A stretch of 64,000 bases of DNA from Paenimyroides aestuarii (lineage in GTDB: Bacteria > Bacteroidota > Bacteroidia > Flavobacteriales > Flavobacteriaceae). The stretch spans positions 2,232,001 to 2,296,000 of the forward strand of contig NZ_CP102382.1 in assembly GCF_024628805.1 (NCBI RefSeq), read 5' to 3'. Of the stretch, positions 44,159 to 53,757 are shown in pieces. The notes under the pieces were generated by a model, which searched no databases, was not told where the DNA came from, and was given only the letters and a program-made list of their open reading frames with translations. How positions within the stretch are numbered: position 1 is the stretch's first letter; each line of letters starts with the position of its first letter. The position numbers and the translations under genes are program-made.

Positions 44159-46333
44159 TTACTTTTTTCGTTCTACCATTTCTAATTGTTCTAATGCTAC
44201 TTTTGATGTGAAAAAACCATAGTTTACCGTAGCTTTATTTTTTTCGATAACATCAATTGTTCCTACCGATTTTCCATCAATCATACGAACACGATCGCCT
44301 ACTTTTAATACAAAATTGGTTTTGTTGGCTTGTTGTACTTGCTGTTCTTTAATCTTTTTTTCTTTCTTTTCTTGACGAATTTTATCTAGTTTTTGTTCTA
44401 CTTCAACTTTGATTTTCAATTCTTTCTGCTCTTTAACTTTTTTCTCTTTCAGGGTGATTTTTTTTCGCTTTGAATTTTCAATCTCCACTGTTTTTAATAA
44501 TTCGCCAATAAGCGTTTTTTTATCTTTATTATTGAAATATTTTTCGGAAAGATCATCTAAACGTTGTCCTAAATAAATCAAACGTTGGTTGGAGTCATAC
44601 AATTCTTGATAGCGTTCTAATTTATCTTGAATTTTGGTGTTAATGTTTGACAATTTACTGCTTTCTTCTCGTGCACGTTTTTCTTCTTCGCGCAAATTTT
44701 CGGAAGTTTTTTCTAAGCGCGAGCGTTCTTTTTGCAAATTTGCAATGGTTTTATCAAACCGAACTTTATCGGTTTCTACCTTTTTCTTTGCCCGATTAAT
44801 TAAACTATACGGTATGCCGTTTTTTTGAGCCACTTCAAAGGTGAAAGAACTTCCTGCTTGCCCTAAACTTAGCTTGTACATGGGTTCTAACGAATGTTCA
44901 TCAAACATCATGTTTGCATTTGTTGCGTGGGGCAATTCGTTTGCCAGAATTTTAAGGTTGGTATAATGTGTGGTTATGATACCAAAAGCTTCACGCTCAT
45001 AAAATTCTTCTAAAAACACTTCTGCCAAAGCCCCGCCCAATTCCGGATCGGATCCTGTACCAAATTCATCAATTAAGAACAAAGTTTTATCATTGCATTT
45101 CTTTAAAAAATAGTTCATATTTTTCAAACGATAACTGTATGTACTTAAATGATTTTCTATGGATTGGTTATCGCCAATATCAGTTAAAATGCGATCAAAC
45201 AAAAAGGTTTCGCTTCGTTCGTGTACGGGGATCAACATGCCGCTTTGCAACATTAATTGCAACAAGCCAATTGTTTTTAAGGTTATTGATTTACCGCCGG
45301 CATTCGGACCCGAAATCACTATAATGCGCTCTTGGTTGTGCAGTGTTATGGTTTGCGGATAGGTTATTTTCTTCTTTGCTTGGTTGTTTAGCAGTAAAAT
45401 TGGGTGGTATGCTTCTCGGAAAAACAGTTTTTTTTCGGTTGTGATAGTTGGCAAAATACCATTTATTTTTTGGGCATGCTTTGCTTTTGCAGCCACTATA
45501 TCGACATGGCACAGCAAATTTTGAAGCACCAACAAATCATCATAAAACGGACGCACTTCATTGGTTAACACTTTTAGAATACGCATGATTTCTTCGCGTT
45601 CTTCATATTCTAAATTGCTTAATTCGCGCGAGAATTTAAACGTACTTTCAGGTTCTATATAAACAATACTCCCTGTTTTCGACTGGCCTAAAGCAGTGCC
45701 TTTTACTTTTTTGCGGTACATGGCCATAACTGCCAAAACCCGTCGGTTTTCTACGATTGATTCTTTAATATCATCTAAATAACCTGCATTGTTGTATTGT
45801 TGCAAAGCAACACCAAAGCTTTGATTGATTTTTCCGCGAAGAATTTGAATATTTTGCCGAATTGCTTTTAAATCAACCGAAGCAGTATCTTTAATTTCAC
45901 CATATTTATCCAGCACTTGTTCTATTTTTTGCAAAATGATTTTGTTGGGCTGGGTAATGGTTGTTGCCTGATACAAGGCACCGTAATATTCTTGAAATTT
46001 CTTAAAAAAAAGTATTAATTCGTTGGCAGTTTGGACCAATGTGGCTATTTTCTTAAAGCTTGAAGCTTCTAAAAAACTATCTTCAATGCGCAGCATTTTT
46101 AATTCAAAACTAATTGGATCAAAATAATGCGACGGAATGGCATTTTGATTACTAAACGATGAAACATATTCAGATGTTTGCTGCAAATGTTGCATCAATT
46201 CGTTTTTGCTTGGAATTGGCTCAATAAGCAATGCCTGTTCTTTTCCCATCTCGGTAGTACACAATGCGCTTATCTGCTCTAATATCGTGCTGAATTCTAA
46301 ATCTTGTAATGTTTTTTTTGCAATCAATTTCAT
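44159..46333 (-). CDS. mutS2: MutS2-like DNA-binding ATPase without Smr domain
   Basis: 724 residues. MutS2 acts on branched DNA and stalled ribosomes rather than in mismatch repair. The ATPase is intact: Walker A VISGPNAGGKSITLKT, Walker B LFLIDEFGTGSDPELGGALAE and the D-loop ITTHYTNLK. A long coiled coil (residues ~510-660) and a small beta-domain (KVGDRVRMIDGKSVGTID) follow. The protein ends there: the Smr endonuclease domain of ~80 residues found at the end of longer MutS2 proteins is missing. Confidence 0.92.
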   Translation of the reverse strand: MKLIAKKTLQDLEFSTILEQISALCTTEMGKEQALLIEPIPSKNELMQHLQQTSEYVSSFSNQNAIPSHYFDPISFELKMLRIEDSFLEASSFKKIATLVQTANELILFFKKFQEYYGALYQATTITQPNKIILQKIEQVLDKYGEIKDTASVDLKAIRQNIQILRGKINQSFGVALQQYNNAGYLDDIKESIVENRRVLAVMAMYRKKVKGTALGQSKTGSIVYIEPESTFKFSRELSNLEYEEREEIMRILKVLTNEVRPFYDDLLVLQNLLCHVDIVAAKAKHAQKINGILPTITTEKKLFFREAYHPILLLNNQAKKKITYPQTITLHNQERIIVISGPNAGGKSITLKTIGLLQLMLQSGMLIPVHERSETFLFDRILTDIGDNQSIENHLSTYSYRLKNMNYFLKKCNDKTLFLIDEFGTGSDPELGGALAEVFLEEFYEREAFGIITTHYTNLKILANELPHATNANMMFDEHSLEPMYKLSLGQAGSSFTFEVAQKNGIPYSLINRAKKKVETDKVRFDKTIANLQKERSRLEKTSENLREEEKRAREESSKLSNINTKIQDKLERYQELYDSNQRLIYLGQRLDDLSEKYFNNKDKKTLIGELLKTVEIENSKRKKITLKEKKVKEQKELKIKVEVEQKLDKIRQEKKEKKIKEQQVQQANKTNFVLKVGDRVRMIDGKSVGTIDVIEKNKATVNYGFFTSKVALEQLEMVERKK

Positions 46334-46419
46334 TGTAAATTCGCTATAAAGCTTTTGCTTTTAATAGTCAAAGTTACTAAAAAAATCTCTATGAATAGGC
46401 ATGGTTTCTCACCTGTAAA

Positions 46420-47217
46420 TTACTTCGATTCATTTTTATTCTGAAATATTTTAGGTAGTTCGTTCTCTACAAAAAATTTCTCAAAATCTCTACTATTAAG
46501 ATTTTTAATATAATCAACATCATCTTCATCAACACCCACAAATAAACCGCCTCGAACATCAAAATCTAAAATACTGTCTAACTTAATGCTAATTAAGCCG
46601 TTCTCTAACCTATCAACTTTAACAATTGCATTTATGGTTGCGTTATATTCTGAAAGCTTAAACTCAAAATCATAATTTTTTTTGTTCTTTGAAAGATTAA
46701 GAATCGATATAACATCTTGTTTATTAGCCTTTAATCGAACTTCTAAATTTGTTTTCAGGTTAAGATTTCCGTATTGTTTTGGCATCGATGTAGCAACAAA
46801 TGAAAAAGCACAAACAACTAGTACCATTGGTTTTAAAGCTTTATGGAAATTTATATAATCATTCCAATTAGAATACCAATATAGATAAGAAAATGGCAAA
46901 ACGCTTAAAGCAATCAAATCAGAATAATCGACTGTTCTATTAAGTCCGATACCTATTAAGTGAAAAGAATGGAGTAAAGGTTCTATAAATTCAGATTTCC
47001 AAAAAATAAAAAACAAGCCAGTGACTATATAATTGAAATTTATTTTGGAAGGAAAAAGTAAGCATAAAAAGTAGGGGAAAGCAAATAGACCAGAAAAATC
47101 TGACAATTTGCCTGTGAAATAGTTACCAAAATAATCTTTTAGAAAATGATCATTCAATAATAAAATAAATATTGAAAGAATAAAGATTAGTCTAAAATGC
47201 TTTTTTTTATTGCTCAT
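46420..47217 (-). CDS. Multi-pass membrane protein of unknown function
   Basis: About 265 residues from the ATG at 47215-47217. The upstream ATG at 47251 is unlikely because a TAnnTTTG -7 element (47239-47246, minus strand) overlaps it. Four to five hydrophobic segments cover the first ~150 residues (including FLCLLFPSKINFNYIVTGLFFIFW), then a soluble tail of about 120 residues rich in Asp, Asn and Lys. I do not recognise the family. Confidence 0.6.
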   Translation of the reverse strand: MSNKKKHFRLIFILSIFILLLNDHFLKDYFGNYFTGKLSDFSGLFAFPYFLCLLFPSKINFNYIVTGLFFIFWKSEFIEPLLHSFHLIGIGLNRTVDYSDLIALSVLPFSYLYWYSNWNDYINFHKALKPMVLVVCAFSFVATSMPKQYGNLNLKTNLEVRLKANKQDVISILNLSKNKKNYDFEFKLSEYNATINAIVKVDRLENGLISIKLDSILDFDVRGGLFVGVDEDDVDYIKNLNSRDFEKFFVENELPKIFQNKNESK

Positions 47218-47238
47218 TTTATTGTAATGTATTAACAC

Positions 47239-47246
47239 CAAATTTA
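47239..47246 (-). promoter_or_regulatory. -7 element of the membrane-protein gene
   Basis: TAAATTTG on the minus strand fits TAnnTTTG; no clear TTTG at -33. It lies back to back with the ung element. Confidence 0.4.
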
Positions 47247-47277
47247 CAAACAATTTATCATTTAAAGGAATATGTAC

Positions 47278-47285
47278 TACATTTG
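47278..47285 (+). promoter_or_regulatory. -7 element of ung
   Basis: TACATTTG fits TAnnTTTG. The first in-frame TTG start (47283) lies inside it, so the start must be the later ATG at 47301. Confidence 0.5.
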
Positions 47286-47300
47286 AATAAAAAAAATAAA

Positions 47301-48023
47301 ATGAACAGCTGGAAAGAATTTATTGCCTTGGAATCATCAAAAGATTATTATACGAAATTAAAGCAAGTTGTTGATGCTGATTATGAAAAGGAAACGATTT
47401 ATCCGCCAAAAGAAATGATTTTTAATGCGTTTAAGCATTGTTCATTAGATAAAGTGAAAGTGGTTATTTTAGGACAAGATCCTTATCATGGAGTTGGGCA
47501 AGCTCATGGATTGAGTTTTTCTGTTAATAAAGGAATTGGTTTGCCTCCATCGTTACGAAATATTTACGGCGAGCTACAAACCGATGTCAATTTCTCTAAT
47601 CCAGGTCATGGTGATTTAACCGAATGGGCCAAACAAGGCGTTTTATTGTTGAACGATGTTTTAACGGTTAAGGCTGGGCAAGCCGGAAGTCATCAAAAAT
47701 TGGGTTGGGAACAGTTTACTGAGAATGTTATTTCATTTTTATCAAACCATAAAAAGGATTTAGTTTTTATGCTGTGGGGAAATCATGCGCAGAAAAAAGG
47801 AAAAAATATAGACCGTTCGAAACATTTGGTTTTAACAAGTGGGCATCCATCACCAATGAGTGCCAATCAAGGAAAGTGGTTTGGTAATAAACACTTTTCA
47901 CAAGCCAATAAATACCTTACTAGCAAAGGTGAATCACCTATTAATTGGCAGTTGTCCAAAATTTTAATAAAAACGAATGAAGTTTTGACTATTTTGAAAG
48001 AAAATGTTAAATATCATATTTAA
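47301..48023 (+). CDS. ung: Uracil-DNA glycosylase (family 1)
   Basis: About 240 residues from the ATG at 47301. It removes uracil from DNA. Signature motif A is VVILGQDPYHGVGQAHGLSFSV with the catalytic Asp in GQDPYH; motif B is LTSGHPSPMSANQGKWFG with the catalytic His. LFWGNHAQKKG-type (here MLWGNHAQKKG) is also conserved. Confidence 0.95.
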   Translation: MNSWKEFIALESSKDYYTKLKQVVDADYEKETIYPPKEMIFNAFKHCSLDKVKVVILGQDPYHGVGQAHGLSFSVNKGIGLPPSLRNIYGELQTDVNFSNPGHGDLTEWAKQGVLLLNDVLTVKAGQAGSHQKLGWEQFTENVISFLSNHKKDLVFMLWGNHAQKKGKNIDRSKHLVLTSGHPSPMSANQGKWFGNKHFSQANKYLTSKGESPINWQLSKILIKTNEVLTILKENVKYHI

Positions 48024-48113
48024 TTTGCAACATACTAATCAGAATAGTACTTTTAGTGTATAATATTTGTTTTTACACGAAAGCAAAATTTGTTTGTTGT
48101 TTACTTAAATTTT

Positions 48114-48148
48114 AAAAGCTGTCTAAAGAATTTAGGCAGCTTTTAGTA
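48114..48148 (+). terminator. Intrinsic terminator after ung
   Basis: aaaagctgtctaaa and tttaggcagctttt form a 14-pair stem (one wobble) with a 3-base loop and a T-rich tail. Same GCTGTC-type core as other terminators in the window. Confidence 0.85.
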
Positions 48149-48169
48149 TTTTTACATAAAAATAATACA

Positions 48170-49213
48170 ATGGCAGGAAACTCTTTTGGTACAAAATTTA
48201 GATTAACCACTTTTGGTGAATCCCATGGCGAGGCTATTGGTGGAATTATTGATGGATGCCCATCAAACATTGTTTTAGACCAAGCTTTTATTCAGGCAGA
48301 ATTAAATCGCAGAAAACCAGGGCAATCCAAATTAGTTACCCAAAGAAAAGAAGCGGACGAAGTGGTTTTTCTTTCGGGGATTTTTGAAGGAAAAACATTG
48401 GGAACGCCCATAGCATTTCAAATTCAAAACAATAATTCAAAAGCAGCCGATTACGATTTACTAAAAGATGCATTTCGCCCCAGTCATGCCGATTATGTGT
48501 ATCAACAAAAATACAAACATCGTGATTATAGGGGAGGAGGAAGGAGTTCTGCTCGCGAAACTACTGCTCGGGTGGTTGGCGGTGCAATTGCCAAGCAACT
48601 TATTAATCCGATTGAAATTACCGCTTACGTTTCTTCTGTGGGAACTATTTCGGTAAACAAAAAATATACGGACTTACAATTAGATCTAGCAGAAAGCAAC
48701 GATGTGCGCTGTCCTGATCCGGTAATTGCGCAACAAATGGAACAACTAATCCTTGACACCAAAAAGAAAGGCGACACAGTAGGCGGCATTGTAACTTGCG
48801 TAATAAAAAATGTTCCCATTGGTTTAGGCGAACCGGTTTTTGATCGGTTAGAAGCTAATTTGGCAAAGGCAATGCTGTCTATAAATGCGTGCAAAGGATT
48901 TAGTTTTGGCAGTGGTTTTGAAGGAACCAAAATGTTTGGCTCTGAACATAATGATTATTACAATGAAGACGAATCTACCAAGACCAATTTTTCAGGCGGA
49001 ATTCAAGGCGGAATAAGCAATGGAATGGATATTTATTTCGATGTGGCCTTTAAACCAGTTGCCACTTTATTGCAACCCCAAGAAATGTTAACCACTAAAG
49101 GAACATTAGAAATTATCAAAGGAAAAGGCAGGCATGATGCATGTGTAGTTCCCCGCGCAGTTGTGATTGTAGAAGCTATGGCTGCTTTGGTGCTTGCTGA
49201 TTTTATGATTTGA
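48170..49213 (+). CDS. aroC: Chorismate synthase
   Basis: 347 residues. AroC makes chorismate from EPSP with reduced FMN, the last shikimate step. Signatures are [19 protein letters not shown] near the N-terminus, [25 protein letters not shown] in the middle and the C-terminal [18 protein letters not shown]. The stop is followed at once by the IS4-family remnant. Confidence 0.96.
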   Translation: MAGNSFGTKFRLTTFGESHGEAIGGIIDGCPSNIVLDQAFIQAELNRRKPGQSKLVTQRKEADEVVFLSGIFEGKTLGTPIAFQIQNNNSKAADYDLLKDAFRPSHADYVYQQKYKHRDYRGGGRSSARETTARVVGGAIAKQLINPIEITAYVSSVGTISVNKKYTDLQLDLAESNDVRCPDPVIAQQMEQLILDTKKKGDTVGGIVTCVIKNVPIGLGEPVFDRLEANLAKAMLSINACKGFSFGSGFEGTKMFGSEHNDYYNEDESTKTNFSGGIQGGISNGMDIYFDVAFKPVATLLQPQEMLTTKGTLEIIKGKGRHDACVVPRAVVIVEAMAALVLADFMI

Positions 49214-49225
49214 TTTTTTGAACAG

Positions 49226-49516
49226 ATGATTATTAGAATGTGGTAGTTTCGATTTTGCTTAGCTCCTGCAAATAAGAACTTAAAACGTTCTTGCCCATTC
49301 CCAAGTGATAACATTTTGAGGGATGAGCATAAAGAACGTTTATTAAATTTCTCAAATTTTCGCAACTTGATAAGTACCCAAAAATCAACATAAGTAACTG
49401 ATTCCGACAGATGAAATACCATTAAATATTTGCTCTATTACATTTGGATACAACACAATTTAATTTATCTTGAATGAAAATTTAGACCAGCTGAGCAAGC
49501 ACGTACTTACTTCGAA
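49226..49516 (-). pseudogene. IS4-family transposase N-terminal remnant (DUF4372)
   Basis: Read on the minus strand from about 49511, the sequence gives SKYVLAQLV, a stop, ... CRNQLLMLIFGYLSSCENLRNLINVLYAHPSKCYHLGMGKNV, in the order of the DUF4372 domain that begins many IS4-type transposases of Bacteroidota (consensus KYVFAQLV, CWNQLLCM-FGQLS-RESLRDLI, HKSK-YHLG-GK-V-RSNL-KANENR). A frameshift near 49265 leads to AKQNRNYHI, matching the ANENRNYRI that follows. Two in-frame stops and the shift show decay. No ends or catalytic DDE part remain. It fills most of the otherwise empty gap. Confidence 0.75.
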
Positions 49517-49685
49517 ACTTATGTTATCAAATTATATAATACAAAACTATAAAATTAAGTTCTGTCGCTCAGAAAATCTATAAAGTTAACTAAATTCGAA
49601 GTATTTTAAAAACATTATTTTCAAAGAATAACATCCTTAATGATCGTTTTATCGTGGATTCAAATTTAAAAAAACAAAAGTTTTC
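49517..49685. other. Short non-coding gap
   Basis: AT-rich stretch between the IS4 remnant and the propeller lipoprotein gene. Nothing coding, no clear terminator. Confidence 0.4.
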
Positions 49686-50699
49686 TTAGAACTTATAAAA
49701 TCCATTTGTTCCTACACCAGCTGTAAATTCTTTAATAATCGATCCGTCTTCTTTATAAATCACAATTTTAGCATTATCTGTAAAACCTTTTGCATCAGAT
49801 GTAAAAATAGTTCCGTTCAAAACATTAAATCCGTAAAAAACAGAATATTCATCACCAGCGGCCACATCAAATAATTTTGTACTAGAAGAGGTTAACGAAT
49901 TATTCATTTTATAAACACCTGTGCCGGCTGTGTAATACACATTGCTTCCTTCTGCCACAATATTGCGCGCAATGGGTTGTTCTAAAACTTTTGTTGATGC
50001 AATGCTGGTATTGTTAACAATAGAAATGCTCGTGGTGGTATCATTCGCACTTAAAGCATATACGTTTTGTCCGTTTGTTGAAATACCAACAATGGCTTTT
50101 TCAAACGCAATATCCATCGTATTGGTATCATTTTCAGGGTTAATCACCTCAATTGCCATTCCGCCACTATAAAATCCATTGGCAGCATAAATATAGTTGT
50201 TTGCAACCGCAATTTGTTCTGCAGTATGGTTCAGTGCAATGCTTTTTATAAAAGCAAATGTTTCGGCATTATAAACATTTACTTTAGCGTCAACCAAACT
50301 CGTTACATATAATTTATTGTTTTTAACAACAGCAAATCGGGGAGAAGTAACGTTTTCAGAGATCGTATAAACCGATTTGAATGTTTTTTTATTTACTACT
50401 TCAATCGTGTTTGAATTGTTCACAACTATGTACACATATTTATCGGTAACCACCATGTGTTGGGCAACATCTCCTAATGAGCGGGCGTTCGACGTTTTAA
50501 AAATATCGTTTGCAACAGTGCTTAAACCACTATTTATATGCGATACAGAGGCATTTCCTCCATTAAAATTTCCTTCGTTCGATACAAAAAATCCGTCTAA
50601 ATATTTTTCATCAGGATTAGGAGCAACTGAATTATCGTCTGAATTGCTACAGCTATACAATAAGGTAACAGCAAATAACGGGGCTAAAATTTTTTTCAT
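49686..50699 (-). CDS. Beta-propeller surface lipoprotein, BtuG-like candidate
   Basis: 337 residues with a lipobox (TLLYSC, Cys16) followed by an Asp/Asn-rich anchor region, as in surface-exposed lipoproteins. The body has repeated YIVVNNSNTIEVVNKKTFKSV, LYVTSLVDAKVNVYNAETFAFI and IYAANGFYSGGMAIEVINPEN units, the pattern of YncE/DUF5074 beta-propellers. It lies 3 bases after a TonB receptor gene under a cobalamin riboswitch. In Bacteroides, BtuG is a propeller lipoprotein that passes B12 to BtuB, and a similar role is likely here. Confidence 0.82.
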   Translation of the reverse strand: MKKILAPLFAVTLLYSCSNSDDNSVAPNPDEKYLDGFFVSNEGNFNGGNASVSHINSGLSTVANDIFKTSNARSLGDVAQHMVVTDKYVYIVVNNSNTIEVVNKKTFKSVYTISENVTSPRFAVVKNNKLYVTSLVDAKVNVYNAETFAFIKSIALNHTAEQIAVANNYIYAANGFYSGGMAIEVINPENDTNTMDIAFEKAIVGISTNGQNVYALSANDTTTSISIVNNTSIASTKVLEQPIARNIVAEGSNVYYTAGTGVYKMNNSLTSSSTKLFDVAAGDEYSVFYGFNVLNGTIFTSDAKGFTDNAKIVIYKEDGSIIKEFTAGVGTNGFYKF

Positions 50700-50702
50700 T
50701 TT

Positions 50703-52544
50703 TTAAAACTTTTTTATTAATTGTAGATGAATGTTTCTGCCTGGCATCACTCGTTCGGGCATATTGGTGTAAACCGTATTGGCAGCATTTTTTATTTTTA
50801 GATTGATATAAAACGGGTTGTTTTTTAGATTGAATTTTTGCTGAAAATCTACATCAATGATTCCATAAGAATTCAAAGCCGATGCTGCGGTGTTTGAAGC
50901 AGTAGTATAGATTTTTCCTACATATAAAAACGACGGACTCACACTGAAATTCCGATATTTATAAATCAATTGCGCATTCAATTTATGCAATGGTGTATAG
51001 GTCAACTGTTTTTTTGTAGTTTGATCGATAGATTGGGTGTATCCATAATTGGCTTGCAATTCCACCACATGATACGCCCATTTTTTCTGGTAGTTTGCAA
51101 AAAAATCTATTCCAAAAACGCGTACTTCGTCCACATTATTGGCTTCCCAAAAACCACTGTTTGTTGGAATCCATCGAATCATATCTTTAATAGAAATAGT
51201 ATATGCCGAAACATTCATTCGTGTGTTTTTGAAGATAAAGTTTTGATTGACATCCAATTGCAAGCTGGTTTCAGGTTTCAAATTCAAGTTTCCACCCGGT
51301 TGCCAATATAAATCATTAAATGTGGGTATGCGATAATTTTTAGATGTATTTATTTTTAACTGATAAAACGGTGAATTGTAAAAAAATCCTGCAGAAAACA
51401 AAAACGGATTGCTGTAATCTTTTGCCATTTCGTTTTTAGCACCTGCTTCCATTCCAAAGCGTTCCGTAAATTCATAATTCCCCAAAACACTCACTGCAAA
51501 AATTTCTTGTGTAGAAAATGGCAAGCTCGAATTTTGTCCTTCACCTGTTGTTTTTTGGTATTCAACAAAGCCCGATAGTTTAAAATGTTGCAAAACATTA
51601 TAGAAACTTTCATTTTTAAAGTACAGCGTATTTGCTTTTCCGCCCGATTTGCTGTTGGTGGGCAATTGATCAAAATAGGTATATGATTCGTTCAACACAG
51701 CCGCATAAAAAGTGTTTAAAAAGGTATTCGTTTTAAAATGCCACTTCAATAAATTGCGGTAATTGTTGTTTTGATATTTTGTTTTGGTTTGAAATGGGGT
51801 GAGCAATGCAAAGTGGCGGTCGTCATTATAAGTTGTGGAATAAAAAGACAAGGTGTTTTTCCGATTGATCTTATAAGCCGCTTCCAATCCAAAGTTGGTA
51901 TTGTAAAATTGACCATTAATGTTTTTGCGATTTTTACCAATCCATTCGTAATCATTATCGCTTTTATTGTAACCAAAATGAGCATTGACTGCAAATTTAT
52001 CAAAACCAGTTGTTATTTTATAATGAATGCTTTGAGTATTAAAACTACCGTAGTGCAACTGCAACTCATTTTCAGTTTTACGGTTAAATTGCAATTGATT
52101 GTTTAAATGAATCGTTCCGCCAATAGCGCTGCTTCCATACAAAACGCTTCCACCACCTGCTTTAACCACAATGTTGTCGTAACTTTTAAAAGCGGTAGCA
52201 TTAAAATCAGATTGCCCTAATAACGCCGAATTAACTCTTATTCCGTTCCACAAAACACTTGTTTGCTGGGCAGTAGTTCCTCTAAAAGCAGGCGAACTCA
52301 CCATTCCATAGCCACTTTCTTTAAAATAAATTGTAGTGTTTTTTTGCAGAAAATCAGTAAACGTTCCGATGCTGTTTTCAATAAGCGAATCGTTTAAAAC
52401 GACAAGATTTTGGGATTTTGATTGTGCAGAAATTTTAATTTTTTCAATAACCAATTCATCTAATTCAATAGGAGCAGTGTTTTGCGAAAAAGCCACAAAA
52501 CCCATAAAACACGCTGCCAATGAATGAAAAAATCTATTGCTCAT
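50703..52544 (-). CDS. btuB: TonB-dependent receptor, probably for cobalamin (BtuB-like)
   Basis: 613 residues with a signal peptide (ending near FVAFSQ, residue ~20). The plug domain follows (LDELVIEKIKISAQSKSQN, NSIGTFTDFLQKNTTIYFKESGYGMVSSPAFRGTTAQQTSVLWNGIRVNS, GSSAIGGTIHLNNQL), then a 22-strand barrel ending in a terminal Phe (LQLIKKF). Assignment to B12 rests on the cobalamin riboswitch in its leader and the propeller partner, not on ligand residues. The start overlaps no other gene. Confidence 0.88.
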   Translation of the reverse strand: MSNRFFHSLAACFMGFVAFSQNTAPIELDELVIEKIKISAQSKSQNLVVLNDSLIENSIGTFTDFLQKNTTIYFKESGYGMVSSPAFRGTTAQQTSVLWNGIRVNSALLGQSDFNATAFKSYDNIVVKAGGGSVLYGSSAIGGTIHLNNQLQFNRKTENELQLHYGSFNTQSIHYKITTGFDKFAVNAHFGYNKSDNDYEWIGKNRKNINGQFYNTNFGLEAAYKINRKNTLSFYSTTYNDDRHFALLTPFQTKTKYQNNNYRNLLKWHFKTNTFLNTFYAAVLNESYTYFDQLPTNSKSGGKANTLYFKNESFYNVLQHFKLSGFVEYQKTTGEGQNSSLPFSTQEIFAVSVLGNYEFTERFGMEAGAKNEMAKDYSNPFLFSAGFFYNSPFYQLKINTSKNYRIPTFNDLYWQPGGNLNLKPETSLQLDVNQNFIFKNTRMNVSAYTISIKDMIRWIPTNSGFWEANNVDEVRVFGIDFFANYQKKWAYHVVELQANYGYTQSIDQTTKKQLTYTPLHKLNAQLIYKYRNFSVSPSFLYVGKIYTTASNTAASALNSYGIIDVDFQQKFNLKNNPFYINLKIKNAANTVYTNMPERVMPGRNIHLQLIKKF

Positions 52545-52585
52545 TTGTTAACCTTTTTTCCCGAAGGTATAATCAATTAGTATTC

Positions 52586-52760
52586 ATTAGGCAGGTCTCC
52601 TGGCTTGCATCTTGTTTTCGCCTTCCCAAAAAAATCAGTGGCACAGATAAAAACAAGTATTTACAGTAGTAAACGAAGCTTACAGTTGCGGGAACAGCAT
52701 AGGAATTGAAAAAATCGCACCTATTTCCCTTTTCATGCATAAAATAGCAACCTAAAACGT
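52586..52760 (-). promoter_or_regulatory. Cobalamin riboswitch
   Basis: On the minus strand the leader contains ggttgctatttt, cccgcaactg-like elements, then GCCACTG (complement of 52636-52642), GGGAAGG, and the B12-box AGCCAGGAGACCTGCC (complement of 52591-52607). This order is typical of cobalamin riboswitches. High B12 should shut down the receptor and propeller genes. Confidence 0.92.
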
Positions 52761-52762
52761 TG

Positions 52763-52793
52763 CAAAAGTACTCTATTTTATCAATAATGCAAA
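52763..52793 (-). promoter_or_regulatory. Promoter of the B12 operon
   Basis: A perfect Bacteroidota-type promoter on the minus strand: TTTG (complement of 52790-52793), 19 bases, TACTTTTG (complement of 52763-52770). Transcription starts just before the riboswitch. Confidence 0.8.
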
Positions 52794-52933
52794 TTAATTT
52801 TTTTTAAACAGATTGTCACAACAAAAACTACATGATTTGTAAAACAAGTTCTACAAGAAAAATTAAGAATTAAAAATTATATTTGAAGAGATACTTTGAA
52901 TTGTGTCAAAATAATTAAAAATAAAAAGCACTT

Positions 52934-53731
52934 ATGGGATTTTTCGACAAGTTTAAAAAGAAAAAAGAAAACGAAACACCACAGAAAGAAAGCAATCTAC
53001 TGCTTTCAATGCCGATGTTTAATTCCGAGGAAAGTTACTCACTCAATCATATTATTGATGATTTACAAAATTATTGGAAACTGAATGTTTCCGAAGTTTC
53101 GGGCGATGATTCCGTAACAACCTTCAAGATTGAAAATGAAACCGTTGCTGTTGCAATAATGCCTGTTCCCGTTCCAGAAAGTGATTTGGAGCCTATTTTC
53201 GGATTTAACTATTTGTGGAAAAACGCCGCTGAAGAAGTGCCTAATCATACCAATCACGCTATTGTTTCCGTTTTGGCAAGCGGGACCAATCAGTTGGAAC
53301 GATTTAAAATTTTAACAAAAGTCAATGCTTCTATTCTTAGAACCAGTAACAATGCGATTGGAATTTATCAAGGAACACAAACCCTTTTGCTTCCAAAAAA
53401 TTTGTATCTCGATTTTGCAGATTTCTTGAATCAAGATATGTTACCGTTACAATTGTGGATTTATATTGGGATTATCAACGAGGAAAACCACAGCAGCATT
53501 TACACGTACGGAATGAAAGAATTCGGGAAAACAGAAATCGAAATCCTGAAAAGTCCGATAAAAGGAGGCGATTTGTATGAGTTTCTATTGCCGGTTTTGA
53601 GTTACATTATCGAATCCGATGTTACCTTAAAAAATGGCGAAACAATTGGGTTTACAGCAGAACAGAAAATTAAAATCACCCAATCAAAAGGAATTTATTT
53701 AGAAGGCGAAACCTTGAAATTTGAAATGTAA
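52934..53731 (+). CDS. DUF4261-domain protein
   Basis: 265 residues with a basic, Lys-rich N-terminus (MGFFDKFKKKKE). The core matches DUF4261: ETVAVAIMPVPVPESDLEPIFGFNYLW, then HAIVSVLASGTNQLERFKILTKVNASIL, and a C-terminal ILSYIIESD region followed by NGETIGFTAEQKIKITQSKGIYLEGETL. Soluble, no signal. The function of this domain is unknown. First gene of the co-directional run to 63068. A TATATTTG element at 52878-52885 could be its -7. Confidence 0.78.
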   Translation: MGFFDKFKKKKENETPQKESNLLLSMPMFNSEESYSLNHIIDDLQNYWKLNVSEVSGDDSVTTFKIENETVAVAIMPVPVPESDLEPIFGFNYLWKNAAEEVPNHTNHAIVSVLASGTNQLERFKILTKVNASILRTSNNAIGIYQGTQTLLLPKNLYLDFADFLNQDMLPLQLWIYIGIINEENHSSIYTYGMKEFGKTEIEILKSPIKGGDLYEFLLPVLSYIIESDVTLKNGETIGFTAEQKIKITQSKGIYLEGETLKFEM

Positions 53732-53757
53732 AAAATAATTACTTTAAAATTAAAAAT

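Noticed and set aside
49033..49422. 129-codon minus-strand frame overlapping aroC
   Set aside because: Mostly antisense to aroC; the only real content is the IS4 remnant downstream.
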